A stretch of 64,000 nucleotides of DNA from Bacteroidia bacterium (GTDB lineage: Bacteria; Bacteroidota; Bacteroidia; Bacteroidales; Dysgonomonadaceae): positions 1 through 64,000 of the forward strand of contig JAUNUM010000002.1 of the NCBI GenBank assembly GCA_030538215.1, in the 5' to 3' direction. Below the pieces are notes generated by a model. The model saw only the letters and a program-made list of their open reading frames with translations. It made no database searches and had not been told where the DNA came from. The position numbers and the translations under genes were made by a program. This document shows, one piece after another, positions 17,797 through 26,465 of the stretch (position 1 is its first letter; the number at the start of each line of letters is the position of its first letter).

Positions 17797-19524
17797 ATGC
17801 AAAAAAAATTTCTAAAGGATTTTCAACCTGCCCTTTTCTTATCTCTAAAAAACTATAACAAGGAGAAGTTCATAGCCGACTTAATGGCAGGTCTTATTGT
17901 AGGAATTGTGGCTTTACCATTAGCCATCGCTTTTGGAATTTCTTCGGGTGTTACGCCCGAAAAAGGAATTGCAACTGCTATTATTGCAGGTTTTATCATC
18001 TCCTTTCTTGGCGGCAGCAAGGTGCAAATTGGGGGACCAACCGGCGCTTTTATAGTTATTGTTTACGGCATTGTGGAACAATACGGCATTACAGGATTGG
18101 CAATTGCTACAGTTATTGCCGGAATTATGCTGGTTCTGATGGGTGTTCTTAAACTCGGCACCGTTATTAAATTCATCCCCTATCCAATTGTAGTTGGGTT
18201 CACGGCAGGTATTGCACTCACTATTTTCTCCACACAAATAAAAGATTTATTTGGGCTTAGCATCCAAAAAGTACCTTCCGATTTTTTTGCCAAATGGGGA
18301 GTATATTTTCAACATATTGGAACAATAAATTGGTGGGCAACAGGAATTGGAGTACTCAGCATTGCTATAATTTTTCTCACTCCAAAAATCTCGAAGAAAA
18401 TTCCCGGATCGCTTATAGCAATCATTTTAATGACTATACTTGTGTTAATACTGAAAAACTATTTGGGAATTACAGGTATTGAAACCATTGGCGATAGATT
18501 TCAAATAAACAGTCAGTTACCACAAGCAACACCTATCGGATTCAGTCTTGAGAGCATTCGCATTCTGTTTCCTTCTGCTTTTACCATTGCTATGTTGGGC
18601 GCAATTGAATCTCTTTTATCCGCTACTGTTGCCGATGGCGTGATTAGCAAACGCCACAACTCAAATATGGAGCTAATAGCGCAGGGGGCAGCCAACATTA
18701 TTACACCATTTTTTGGTGGAATCCCTGCCACGGGAGCTATCGCTCGCACAATGACTAATATCAACAACGGTGGACGAACACCCGTTGCAGGAATTATTCA
18801 TGCCATAGTTTTATTGCTCATTTTATTGTTTTTGGGCGATCTTACCAAGCATATTCCAATGGCTTGCTTAGCCGGAGTTTTGGTTGTGGTTGCTTATAAT
18901 ATGAGTGAATGGCGTACATTTCGCTCATTGGTAAAGCAGTCTCGTGGAACACTTTCTATTTTGCTGACAACATTTATTTTAACGGTAGTTTTCGATCTTA
19001 CCATTGCCATTGAGGTGGGCTTACTGCTTGCCGTTTTTGTATTCTTGAAACGTATGGCCGATAGCACACAAGTATCTGTTACCACCGATAAAGTAGATAT
19101 CTCGAAAGATATTGAATCGCATTCGGGAAGACTGCAAGATGAAGTACTGCATTTGCCTAAAGGTGTGGAAGTGTACGAAATTGACGGTCCATTTTTCTTT
19201 GGCGTAGCCAACAAGTTTGATGATATTATGCGCGAAATCGGCGATAAACCCAATATTCGTATTATTCGTATGCGGAAAGTGCCGTTTATTGATGCTACAG
19301 GAATAAACAACCTGGAAAATCTTGTCAAAAACTCAAGAAAAGAAAAAATTCAGATTATTCTCTCGGGAGTAAACGATCATGTAAGGGTAAGCCTCAAAAA
19401 ATCTAAAATACCAAATATCGTAGGACAAGAAAATATTTGTTCGAATATTCACCTGGCGGTGGAACGGGCAATTCTATTGGACGAACAAATAAGAGAAGAG
19501 AAACCGAAGAAACAAAAGCATTGA
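17797..19524 (+). CDS. SulP family inorganic anion transporter
   Basis: 575 aa inner-membrane carrier of the SLC26/SulP family, which moves sulfate, bicarbonate or other anions. The N-terminal two thirds hold the transmembrane core with the signature region ADLMAGLIVGIVALPLAIAFG and IGGPTGAFIVIVYG, and GGIPATGAIARTMTNINNGGRTP. A STAS domain occupies about residues 445-555 (VYEIDGPFFFGVANKFDD, IRMRKVPFIDATGINNLENL). The substrate cannot be assigned; bicarbonate and sulfate are both plausible. The YgiQ gene follows after three bases, so the two are probably co-transcribed. Confidence 0.92.
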   Translation: MQKKFLKDFQPALFLSLKNYNKEKFIADLMAGLIVGIVALPLAIAFGISSGVTPEKGIATAIIAGFIISFLGGSKVQIGGPTGAFIVIVYGIVEQYGITGLAIATVIAGIMLVLMGVLKLGTVIKFIPYPIVVGFTAGIALTIFSTQIKDLFGLSIQKVPSDFFAKWGVYFQHIGTINWWATGIGVLSIAIIFLTPKISKKIPGSLIAIILMTILVLILKNYLGITGIETIGDRFQINSQLPQATPIGFSLESIRILFPSAFTIAMLGAIESLLSATVADGVISKRHNSNMELIAQGAANIITPFFGGIPATGAIARTMTNINNGGRTPVAGIIHAIVLLLILLFLGDLTKHIPMACLAGVLVVVAYNMSEWRTFRSLVKQSRGTLSILLTTFILTVVFDLTIAIEVGLLLAVFVFLKRMADSTQVSVTTDKVDISKDIESHSGRLQDEVLHLPKGVEVYEIDGPFFFGVANKFDDIMREIGDKPNIRIIRMRKVPFIDATGINNLENLVKNSRKEKIQIILSGVNDHVRVSLKKSKIPNIVGQENICSNIHLAVERAILLDEQIREEKPKKQKH

Positions 19525-19527
19525 TAG

Positions 19528-21363
19528 GTGGAAAACAAAACACATCAATTAAATCATTTTCTCCCCACCACCAAAAAAGAAATGGATTTGCGTGGATGGG
19601 ACTACGTGGATGTGATTCTCTTTTCGGGCGATGCTTATATCGATCATCCTTCGTTTGGTACGGCGGTTATCGGGCGATTGCTGGAGAGTCTGGGATTGCG
19701 CGTGGCCATTGTGCCGCAACCCAACTGGAGAGACGATTTACGCGATTTCAAGAAACTGGGCACTCCACGTATGTTTTTCGCTGTAACGGCGGGCGTAATG
19801 GATTCGATGATAAATCACTACACTGCCAACAAACGGTTGCGATCCAACGATGCCTACACGCCCGACGGCAGAGCAGATATGCGTCCCGACCGTGCGGTTA
19901 CCGTTTATTCCCATATTCTAAAAAAAATGTATCCCAACATTCCGATTCTTATCGGAGGTGTGGAGGCTTCGCTCAGAAGAATAACGCATTACGACTATTG
20001 GGACGACAAGCTCATGCCAGGTATTTTGGCAGATACGCAAGCCGATTTATTGATTTACGGAATGGGTGAATTGCCGATTACGCGAATTGTGCGAGAGTTG
20101 CAAAGCGGAAAATCGGTTGCCGATTTATGCAGTATTCCGCAAACGGCTTTCTTGGCTGAAAAAAACAGTATTCCGCAAAACGTTTCCGGAAATGATATTC
20201 GTCTTTTTTCTCACGAAGAGTGTTTGAAAGACAAACTGAAACAGGCGAAAAACTTTCGTATGGTAGAAGAGCAATCCAATATGATGCACGCTTCGCGTAT
20301 TTTGCAAGATGTGGGCAACCAAACGATTGTGGTAAATCCACCTTTTCCACCAATGACTGAGCAAGAGATAGACGCATCGTTTGAGCTGCCATACACTCGT
20401 GTGCCGCATCCAAAATATAAGGACAAACATATTTCGGCATACGAAATGATAAAATTTTCGGTCAATCTGCATCGCGGCTGTTTTGGTGGATGCGCTTTTT
20501 GCACCATATCGGCACATCAGGGTAAGTTTATCGCTTCGCGATCGAAAAAATCCATTCTCGAAGAAGTTAAGAAAATTACCGAAATGCCCGATTTTAAGGG
20601 ATATATCAGCGATCTGGGCGGTCCGTCGGCAAACATGTACAAAATGCAGGGCAAGGATTTGTCGATATGCGAAAAGTGCAAACGCCCATCGTGTATTCAT
20701 CCCAAAATTTGTCCAAATTTAAATACAGACCATTCAGCATTGCTGGATATTTATCGTTCCGTTGACAATCTCCCAAAGGTGAAAAAATCGTTTATCGGAA
20801 GCGGTGTACGGTACGATATGCTGTTGCATCGGGGAAAAGACGAGGTTGCCAACAAAGCCGCTGAAGAATATACAAAAGAGCTTATCGTTAAGCATGTTTC
20901 GGGCAGACTTAAAGTTGCTCCCGAACACACGTCGGACAAAACGCTCAACGTGATGCGTAAATCATCTTTCAGCCAATTTTATCAGTTCAAAAAGATTTTT
21001 GATTCAGAAAACAAAAAACACAATCTTAACCAGCAATTAATTCCTTATTTTATCTCATCGCATCCGGGTTGCACGGAAGAAGATATGGCAGAACTGGCTG
21101 CCATAACCAAAAATCTGAACTTTAAATTGGAGCAAATTCAAGACTTCACGCCGTCACCCATGACATTGGCTACCGAAATTTATTATACCGGTTACCATCC
21201 ATATACGCTTGAAAAGGTTTACACCGCAAAATCTCCTTCACAAAAAGAAAGCCAGCGACAATTTTTCTTTTGGTACGACAAGCAGAATAAAAAGAAATTA
21301 ATTACAGAACTAAAAAATCTAAAGCGTAACGATTTAATTGAAAAACTCTATCCAAAAGGCTAA
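19528..21363 (+). CDS. YgiQ family radical SAM protein
   Basis: 611 aa member of UPF0313/YgiQ. The radical SAM motif is CFGGCAFC (CxxxCxxC), preceded by an N-terminal domain with DVILFSGDAYIDHPSFG and VAIVPQPNW; the C-terminal part has the characteristic ICEKCKRPSCIHPKICPN cysteines and FTPSPMTLATEIYYTG. The biochemical role is unknown. I use the GTG at 19528 because the family-conserved LPTTKKEM region lies upstream of the first ATG (19582). It starts three bases after the SulP stop. Confidence 0.92.
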   Translation: MENKTHQLNHFLPTTKKEMDLRGWDYVDVILFSGDAYIDHPSFGTAVIGRLLESLGLRVAIVPQPNWRDDLRDFKKLGTPRMFFAVTAGVMDSMINHYTANKRLRSNDAYTPDGRADMRPDRAVTVYSHILKKMYPNIPILIGGVEASLRRITHYDYWDDKLMPGILADTQADLLIYGMGELPITRIVRELQSGKSVADLCSIPQTAFLAEKNSIPQNVSGNDIRLFSHEECLKDKLKQAKNFRMVEEQSNMMHASRILQDVGNQTIVVNPPFPPMTEQEIDASFELPYTRVPHPKYKDKHISAYEMIKFSVNLHRGCFGGCAFCTISAHQGKFIASRSKKSILEEVKKITEMPDFKGYISDLGGPSANMYKMQGKDLSICEKCKRPSCIHPKICPNLNTDHSALLDIYRSVDNLPKVKKSFIGSGVRYDMLLHRGKDEVANKAAEEYTKELIVKHVSGRLKVAPEHTSDKTLNVMRKSSFSQFYQFKKIFDSENKKHNLNQQLIPYFISSHPGCTEEDMAELAAITKNLNFKLEQIQDFTPSPMTLATEIYYTGYHPYTLEKVYTAKSPSQKESQRQFFFWYDKQNKKKLITELKNLKRNDLIEKLYPKG

Positions 21364-21567
21364 TTATAAATCATATTGGGTGAACTTTCTATTTAGAAAC
21401 TGTTTTGAATTTTTTCAGACAATGTTTTTTATCGACCATTTTTTCCATTTAAAAACATTTTTAACAGCACACATATATCATTTGTCAGAAAAAGTCTCCG
21501 GAAAAGGCGAATAATTGCAGTTTTTTTTGTTCTTTTGTAAGTATATTACTTCAAAATAATAATTACT

Positions 21568-22455
21568 ATGATTCACAGTTTATCGGAATTGGTAGAAAAA
21601 GCCAAACACAAACCTAAACAAAAAATTGCCGTTGCAGCGGCAGAAGACGAACCGGTATTAAAATCACTTAAAGCCGCAATAAACGATGGCATTGTTACTC
21701 CCGTACTTGTTGGGAATAAAGCCGAAATTGAAAAAATTGCCCAAACCATCGATTTTAATTTAAACGAAATTGAAATTATCCATAACGACAAAGGTGCCGA
21801 CATTTCAGCCCAGCTTGCCGTATCAATGATAAAAAACGGGGGAGCCGATGTTCTCATGAAAGGCTTCGTTAGCACGGGAGCTTTGCTAAAAGCTGTTCTT
21901 GATAAAGAAAACGGATTGCGAAAAGGAAATACTTTGAGTCATATGGCGTTTTTTGAATCACCATACTATCATAAACTGCTGGGTGTAACCGATGTAGCTA
22001 TGAATATAGCTCCGGATTTAGACACCAAAGTGCACATTATCAACAATGCGGTTGAAGCGTGCCACAAAATAGGTATAACAACACCCAAAATTGCTGTAAT
22101 AGCTGCTGTAGAAACCGTAAATCCGAAAATGGAAGCTACCGTACACGCGGCAGAACTAAAAAAAATGCAATGGCAAGATTGTATTGTGGATGGCCCATTC
22201 GCTATTGACATAGCCGTGGATAAGGAAGCCGCTATTCACAAAGGCATTGTTAGCGAAGTAGCAGGAGATTGTGATGTAATTTTGGCTCCCGATATTGAAG
22301 CGGGAAATATGTTTTACAAAGCTCTCAATTTCTTGGGAGGAGCCAATTCGGCAGCGGTAATCATGGGTGCAACAGTTCCCATTGTGCTTACATCGCGCTC
22401 CGACTCCGAAACCAGCAAAATGCTTTCCATCGCTTTGGCCGCGGCTATGGACTAA
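21568..22455 (+). CDS. ptb: Phosphate butyryltransferase
   Basis: 295 aa member of the phosphate acetyl/butyryltransferase family, lacking the N-terminal domains of long Pta enzymes. It converts butyryl-CoA and phosphate to butyryl phosphate. Motifs include LMKGFVSTGALLKAVLDKENGLR, LSHMAFFE, and NFLGGANSAAVIMGATVPIVLTSRSDS near the C-terminus. Directly upstream of butyrate kinase, which fixes the call as Ptb and not acetyl-specific Pta. The pair gives ATP from butyryl-CoA, or from branched-chain acyl-CoAs, during fermentation. Confidence 0.93.
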   Translation: MIHSLSELVEKAKHKPKQKIAVAAAEDEPVLKSLKAAINDGIVTPVLVGNKAEIEKIAQTIDFNLNEIEIIHNDKGADISAQLAVSMIKNGGADVLMKGFVSTGALLKAVLDKENGLRKGNTLSHMAFFESPYYHKLLGVTDVAMNIAPDLDTKVHIINNAVEACHKIGITTPKIAVIAAVETVNPKMEATVHAAELKKMQWQDCIVDGPFAIDIAVDKEAAIHKGIVSEVAGDCDVILAPDIEAGNMFYKALNFLGGANSAAVIMGATVPIVLTSRSDSETSKMLSIALAAAMD

Positions 22456-22518
22456 CATTAGTGGCAGAAGCATGCGATATAGAATCTAATTTCACCTAAT
22501 ACTCAAAATGTTACTATT

Positions 22519-23598
22519 ATGGACAACCAACCTCGAATTCTCGCTATTAATCCGGGTTCAACCTCTACAAAAGTTGCCGTTTATAAAGGCGATAATGTAA
22601 TTTTTCTAAAAACCATCCGCCATTCGGCCGAAGAATTAAGTCAATTCAAGAAAATAGCAGATCAGTACGAATTTCGTAAAAACATCATTTACGACGAATT
22701 AAAAAATGCTGATATAAAGTTAGACCTAATTAAAATTGTTATTGGACGAGGCGGAATAGTTAAACCCATTGTATCAGGAGTTTACAGGATAAATGATGCG
22801 ATGAAAAAAGACCTCATTGAAGCAAAAAGAGGAGAACATGCCAGCAATTTGGGTGCATTAATTGCTGATGATATCGCAAAACAACTTCCCTCGGCAGAAG
22901 CTTACATTGCCGATCCGGTAGTGGTGGACGAGTTAGAGCCTATTGCCCGATATGCCGGACATCCGCTTTTTCAGAGAATTTCTATTTTTCATGCGCTCAA
23001 TCAAAAAGCTATTGCCCGCGCTCACGCTAAATCCGTGATGAAAAAATACGAAGATATGGATCTTATCGTGGCGCACTTGGGCGGAGGAATATCAGTAGGC
23101 GTGCACCACAAAGGACGTGTAATTGATGTAAACCAAGCGCTTGACGGCGATGGGCCAATTTCACCGGAACGTTCGGGTACACTTCCCGTGGGCGAACTCT
23201 TGAAAATGGCTTTTAGCGGCAAATATACATACGATGAAATGAAATCGATGGTTGTGGGCAAAGGAGGATTATATGCTTATACCGGCCTCAACAATGCTTA
23301 TGAAGTGGAAAAAGCTGCTCAAGCCGGAGATAAAAAGTGCAACGATGTATTGGAAGCAATGGCTTATCAAACGGCAAAAGAAATCGGTGCATTTTCAACT
23401 GTTCTGAAAGGAGATGTTGATGCTATTCTTATCACGGGAGGAATGGCAAACAGCAAGTGGTTCTGCAACTTAATTATCGAGCGCATTCATAAAATTGCAC
23501 CGGTTTACGTGTATCCGGGCGAAGATGAAATGAAGGCTCTGGCAGAAAACGGCACACTTATTCTGAGTGGCGAGATTGAGCCGAAGGAGTACGTTTAG
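22519..23598 (+). CDS. buk: Butyrate kinase
   Basis: 359 aa member of the acetokinase family (ASKHA fold). It transfers phosphate from butyryl phosphate to ADP. Visible are the phosphate-1 motif ILAINPGSTSTKVAVYKG, VAHLGGGISVGVH, DGDGPISPERSGTLP and ILITGGMANSKWF. It follows ptb by 63 bases and is read as one operon with it. A hairpin of the TTTGTCAAAG family follows at 23642. Confidence 0.95.
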   Translation: MDNQPRILAINPGSTSTKVAVYKGDNVIFLKTIRHSAEELSQFKKIADQYEFRKNIIYDELKNADIKLDLIKIVIGRGGIVKPIVSGVYRINDAMKKDLIEAKRGEHASNLGALIADDIAKQLPSAEAYIADPVVVDELEPIARYAGHPLFQRISIFHALNQKAIARAHAKSVMKKYEDMDLIVAHLGGGISVGVHHKGRVIDVNQALDGDGPISPERSGTLPVGELLKMAFSGKYTYDEMKSMVVGKGGLYAYTGLNNAYEVEKAAQAGDKKCNDVLEAMAYQTAKEIGAFSTVLKGDVDAILITGGMANSKWFCNLIIERIHKIAPVYVYPGEDEMKALAENGTLILSGEIEPKEYV

Positions 23599-23641
23599 CT
23601 GGTTATTAGCTGTCAACTATCAGCTTTTGGCGAATAAAGAC

Positions 23642-23674
23642 AACTTTGTCAAAGCTCAGAACTTTGACAAAGTT
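23642..23674 (+). terminator. Hairpin after buk
   Basis: AACTTTGTCAAAG pairs perfectly with CTTTGACAAAGTT around CTCAGAA. The T-run is weak, so termination is likely but not certain. Shares its core with the hairpins at 5780 and 53565. Confidence 0.5.
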
Positions 23675-23722
23675 TGAACACGCATTCATTCCCAAATCCG
23701 CTATCGTAAATTGCAATTTTTT

Positions 23723-24910
23723 ATGTATCTTTTCAATCCCGATAACGATTTAGCATTGGCAAATTTCAGCCCTCACTACACTCCACCGGTGTCGGCGCTG
23801 AATATTGCGAAAGATTTGGCTCTTCTACCTGTGTGGTATGCATCAAACGGAGAAAAAATTATCGTGGAAGGAGAAGAAAACGAGAAGTTTTTATCAGGTT
23901 TAAAAGAGAAGTTTGCTATAGAAAACACCCTCATTTCTTTTTTCGATATTGCACAATTTCCGCAGGAAAAAATTATTCCTTGGGGGTGGAATCCGGTATT
24001 GAGAAAAAGATTGACCGCTGTAGGTGTACACGAAGAAAACCTGCCTTCGATTGATGATTTAAAGCTATTGCGACAATATTCAAGCCGGCAAAACGCGGTA
24101 AAAATGCTTCACGAATTACAAGAGAATCGGGAAGGCTTTTGTGGCGAATCATATTTTTTTGATAACGTTACGGATTTGCTGGATTATCTTTCAACAGAAA
24201 TATACTCTGTGCTGAAAATGCCCAATTCCGGTAGCGGAAAGGGACTTGTGTGGATTAAAGGTAATATAACCGATAAACAGACCGATTGGGCAAATCGTGT
24301 TATTCGCGAACAAGGCGGCGTAGTTGCCGAGCCGGTTTTAAACAAAACGCAGGATTTTGCCATGGAGTTTTTCGCAAAAAACGGCAAAACAGATTTTTCG
24401 GGATATTCATTGTTTAAATCGGCCGATTCGGGAGCATATATGGGAAATTTTTTGTTGTCGGACAAAAAAATCGAAGAGGAGTTAACAAAATACATTTCAT
24501 TGGAAACAATAAGCTGGATAAAAGACTTTTATCTGAAAAAGTTACCCGAATATTTTCCGCACTACAATGGATATATCGGCGTGGATATGATGATTTGTGA
24601 AGCCTCTAATGAATATAAGGTTCAGCCATGTGTGGAAATAAATTTGCGGATGAATATGGGAATGGCGGCACGGATTTTTCACGATCGCTTCGTGCATCTC
24701 AATTCATCGGGAAGATTTGTGGTGGATTTTTTCAAAAAACAAGGTGAAGCTTTAGCCTATCAACAAAAAATGCAAAATGATTTTCCTCTTGTAATCAATG
24801 CGGGAAAAATCGTATCGGGATTTTTGAATTTAACACCGGCTTTGGAAGAGACAAAGTATATGGTTTGGGTGTTAATCAATAATAGAACAAGCGTGTTCCC
24901 ACTCGCTTGA
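23723..24910 (+). CDS. Conserved hypothetical protein, ATP-grasp-like
   Basis: 395 aa cytoplasmic protein that I cannot name. It starts MYLFNPDNDLALANFSPHYTPP. In the middle, VLKMPNSGSGKGLVWI resembles the ATP-binding lysine strand and glycine-rich loop of ATP-grasp enzymes, and VVAEPVLNKTQDFAMEFF and CVEINLRMNMGMAARIF resemble the later metal-binding strands (E and N residues), so an ATP-dependent ligase is a fair guess. An in-frame TTG at 23711 is less likely than the ATG at 23723. It lies downstream of buk across a hairpin and is convergent with the M20 dipeptidase. Confidence 0.7.
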   Translation: MYLFNPDNDLALANFSPHYTPPVSALNIAKDLALLPVWYASNGEKIIVEGEENEKFLSGLKEKFAIENTLISFFDIAQFPQEKIIPWGWNPVLRKRLTAVGVHEENLPSIDDLKLLRQYSSRQNAVKMLHELQENREGFCGESYFFDNVTDLLDYLSTEIYSVLKMPNSGSGKGLVWIKGNITDKQTDWANRVIREQGGVVAEPVLNKTQDFAMEFFAKNGKTDFSGYSLFKSADSGAYMGNFLLSDKKIEEELTKYISLETISWIKDFYLKKLPEYFPHYNGYIGVDMMICEASNEYKVQPCVEINLRMNMGMAARIFHDRFVHLNSSGRFVVDFFKKQGEALAYQQKMQNDFPLVINAGKIVSGFLNLTPALEETKYMVWVLINNRTSVFPLA

Positions 24911-24920
24911 ATGAAAAAGA

Positions 24921-24942
24921 AAAGCGACCCGAAAGTCGCTTT
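24921..24942. terminator. Bidirectional terminator
   Basis: AAAGCGAC pairs with GTCGCTTT around CCCGAAA between two convergent genes, with an A-rich run on the left and TTATTTCTT on the right. Confidence 0.7.
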
Positions 24943-24946
24943 AGCC

Positions 24947-26320
24947 TTATTTCTTCATCTCTTCTACAAAATACTTGTAGAACAATGGAATGGTGCGGAT
25001 ACCGTTATAGAACTGCTCCAACGGATAGTTTTCGTTGGGCGAGTGAATGGCATCTGAACCTAAACCGAAGCCCATAAGTACCGATTTTATACCGAGAATT
25101 TCTTCAAACGTGGCAATAATCGGGATGCTGCCGCCCGAACGAACCGGAACGGGAGTTTTTCCATACACATCCGCATAAGCTTTTTCCGCGGCTTTGTATG
25201 CCGGTAAATCAATGGGACAAACGTATGAAGGTCCGCCATGCAAGTATTCTACTTTCACCTTCACCGATTTTGGCGCAATACTTTCGAAATACTTCACAAA
25301 CAGTTTCGCAATCTTATTGTGATCTTGGTTCGGCACTAAGCGAGTACTGATTTTAGCATACGCTTTGGATGGAAGCACGGTTTTTGCTCCTTCGCCCGTG
25401 TAGCCGCCCCAAATGCCGCACACATCAAAAGTGGGACGAATGCCCGTACGTTCGTTAGTGCTATATCCTTTTTCACCGAAAACATCTTTTATATCCAGCG
25501 ATTTCTTGTAATTTTCAAGTGAGAATGGCGCTTTTGCCATCATTTTCCGCTCTTTATCGGACACCTCCACCACGTCGTCGTAAAATCCCGGAATTAAAAT
25601 CCGTCCGTTGTCGTCCATGGTTTGCGCAATCATTTTTGCCAACGCGTTAATGGGATTTGCTACCGCTCCGCCAAAAAGTCCCGAGTGCAAATCCACGTTC
25701 GGACCGGTAACTTCCACCTGCCAGTATGCCAAACCACGCAAACCGGTGGTTATTGAGGGAACATCGGGCGCAATCATCGATGTATCCGAAACCAAAATTA
25801 CATCGGCCTGCAACATTTTTTTGTGCTTCTTGCAGAATTTGGGCAAACTGGGCGAACCCACCTCTTCCTCACCTTCGATCAGGAATTTCACGTTGCAATT
25901 CATTTTTTTCGACTTCACTAAATATTCAAACGCTTTTGCGTGCATAAAACCCTGACCTTTATCGTCATCGGCACCACGCGCCCATATTTTTTTGTCTTTT
26001 ACAACCGGCTCAAACGGATTGGTTTTCCACAAGTCAATCGGGTCAACCGGCATCACGTCCATGTGGGCGTAAACCATTACCGTAGGTGCTTTAGGATCGA
26101 TTATTTTTTCGCCATACGTTACCGGATTTCCATCCGTTTCAAAAACTTCCGCTTTATCGGCTCCGGCAGCAAGTAAAATTTCTTTCCATTTTTCAGCCGC
26201 TCTGTACATATCGGGCTTGTGTTCGGGCAAAGAGGAGATGGACGGGATTCGGATCAGTTCAAAAAGTTCGTCCAAAAAACGTTGTTTGTGGGTTTCTACA
26301 TACTTGTTAATTTCGTGCAT
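24947..26320 (-). CDS. M20 family dipeptidase
   Basis: 457 aa di-zinc metallopeptidase of the M20 family (carnosinase/DUG1-like group). Metal ligands and catalytic residues are visible: VYAHMDVMPVD (His, Asp), RGADDDKGQG (bridging Asp), IEGEEEVGSPS (catalytic Glu pair), VLVSDTSM, and SIPIIATFEEILG with a late GSDAIHSPNENY His. The dimerisation lid domain lies between. No signal peptide, so it is cytosolic and probably finishes peptide breakdown, in line with pepT in the same window. Confidence 0.93.
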   Translation of the reverse strand: MHEINKYVETHKQRFLDELFELIRIPSISSLPEHKPDMYRAAEKWKEILLAAGADKAEVFETDGNPVTYGEKIIDPKAPTVMVYAHMDVMPVDPIDLWKTNPFEPVVKDKKIWARGADDDKGQGFMHAKAFEYLVKSKKMNCNVKFLIEGEEEVGSPSLPKFCKKHKKMLQADVILVSDTSMIAPDVPSITTGLRGLAYWQVEVTGPNVDLHSGLFGGAVANPINALAKMIAQTMDDNGRILIPGFYDDVVEVSDKERKMMAKAPFSLENYKKSLDIKDVFGEKGYSTNERTGIRPTFDVCGIWGGYTGEGAKTVLPSKAYAKISTRLVPNQDHNKIAKLFVKYFESIAPKSVKVKVEYLHGGPSYVCPIDLPAYKAAEKAYADVYGKTPVPVRSGGSIPIIATFEEILGIKSVLMGFGLGSDAIHSPNENYPLEQFYNGIRTIPLFYKYFVEEMKK

Positions 26321-26427
26321 ATTAATTTAGTTTTAGGGTTTGGGCGTAAAACTACAAAAAAAAATGCTCCCGAGCACAAACTCTTCACTTTTTATGTGTT
26401 AATAAATTTATATTTCTCGTTTTTAAT

Positions 26428-26435
26428 TACCTTTG
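26428..26435 (+). promoter_or_regulatory. -7 element for the metallopeptidase lipoprotein
   Basis: TACCTTTG ends 30 bases before the ATG at 26466 and excludes the longer frame that opens at 26433. Confidence 0.6.
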
Positions 26436-26465
26436 CACCATCTTAATTTATTAAACGTGAAAAAG

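Noticed and set aside
19437-20069. Plus-strand frame of 210 codons overlapping SulP and YgiQ
   Set aside because: It is a shifted frame over two well-supported genes.
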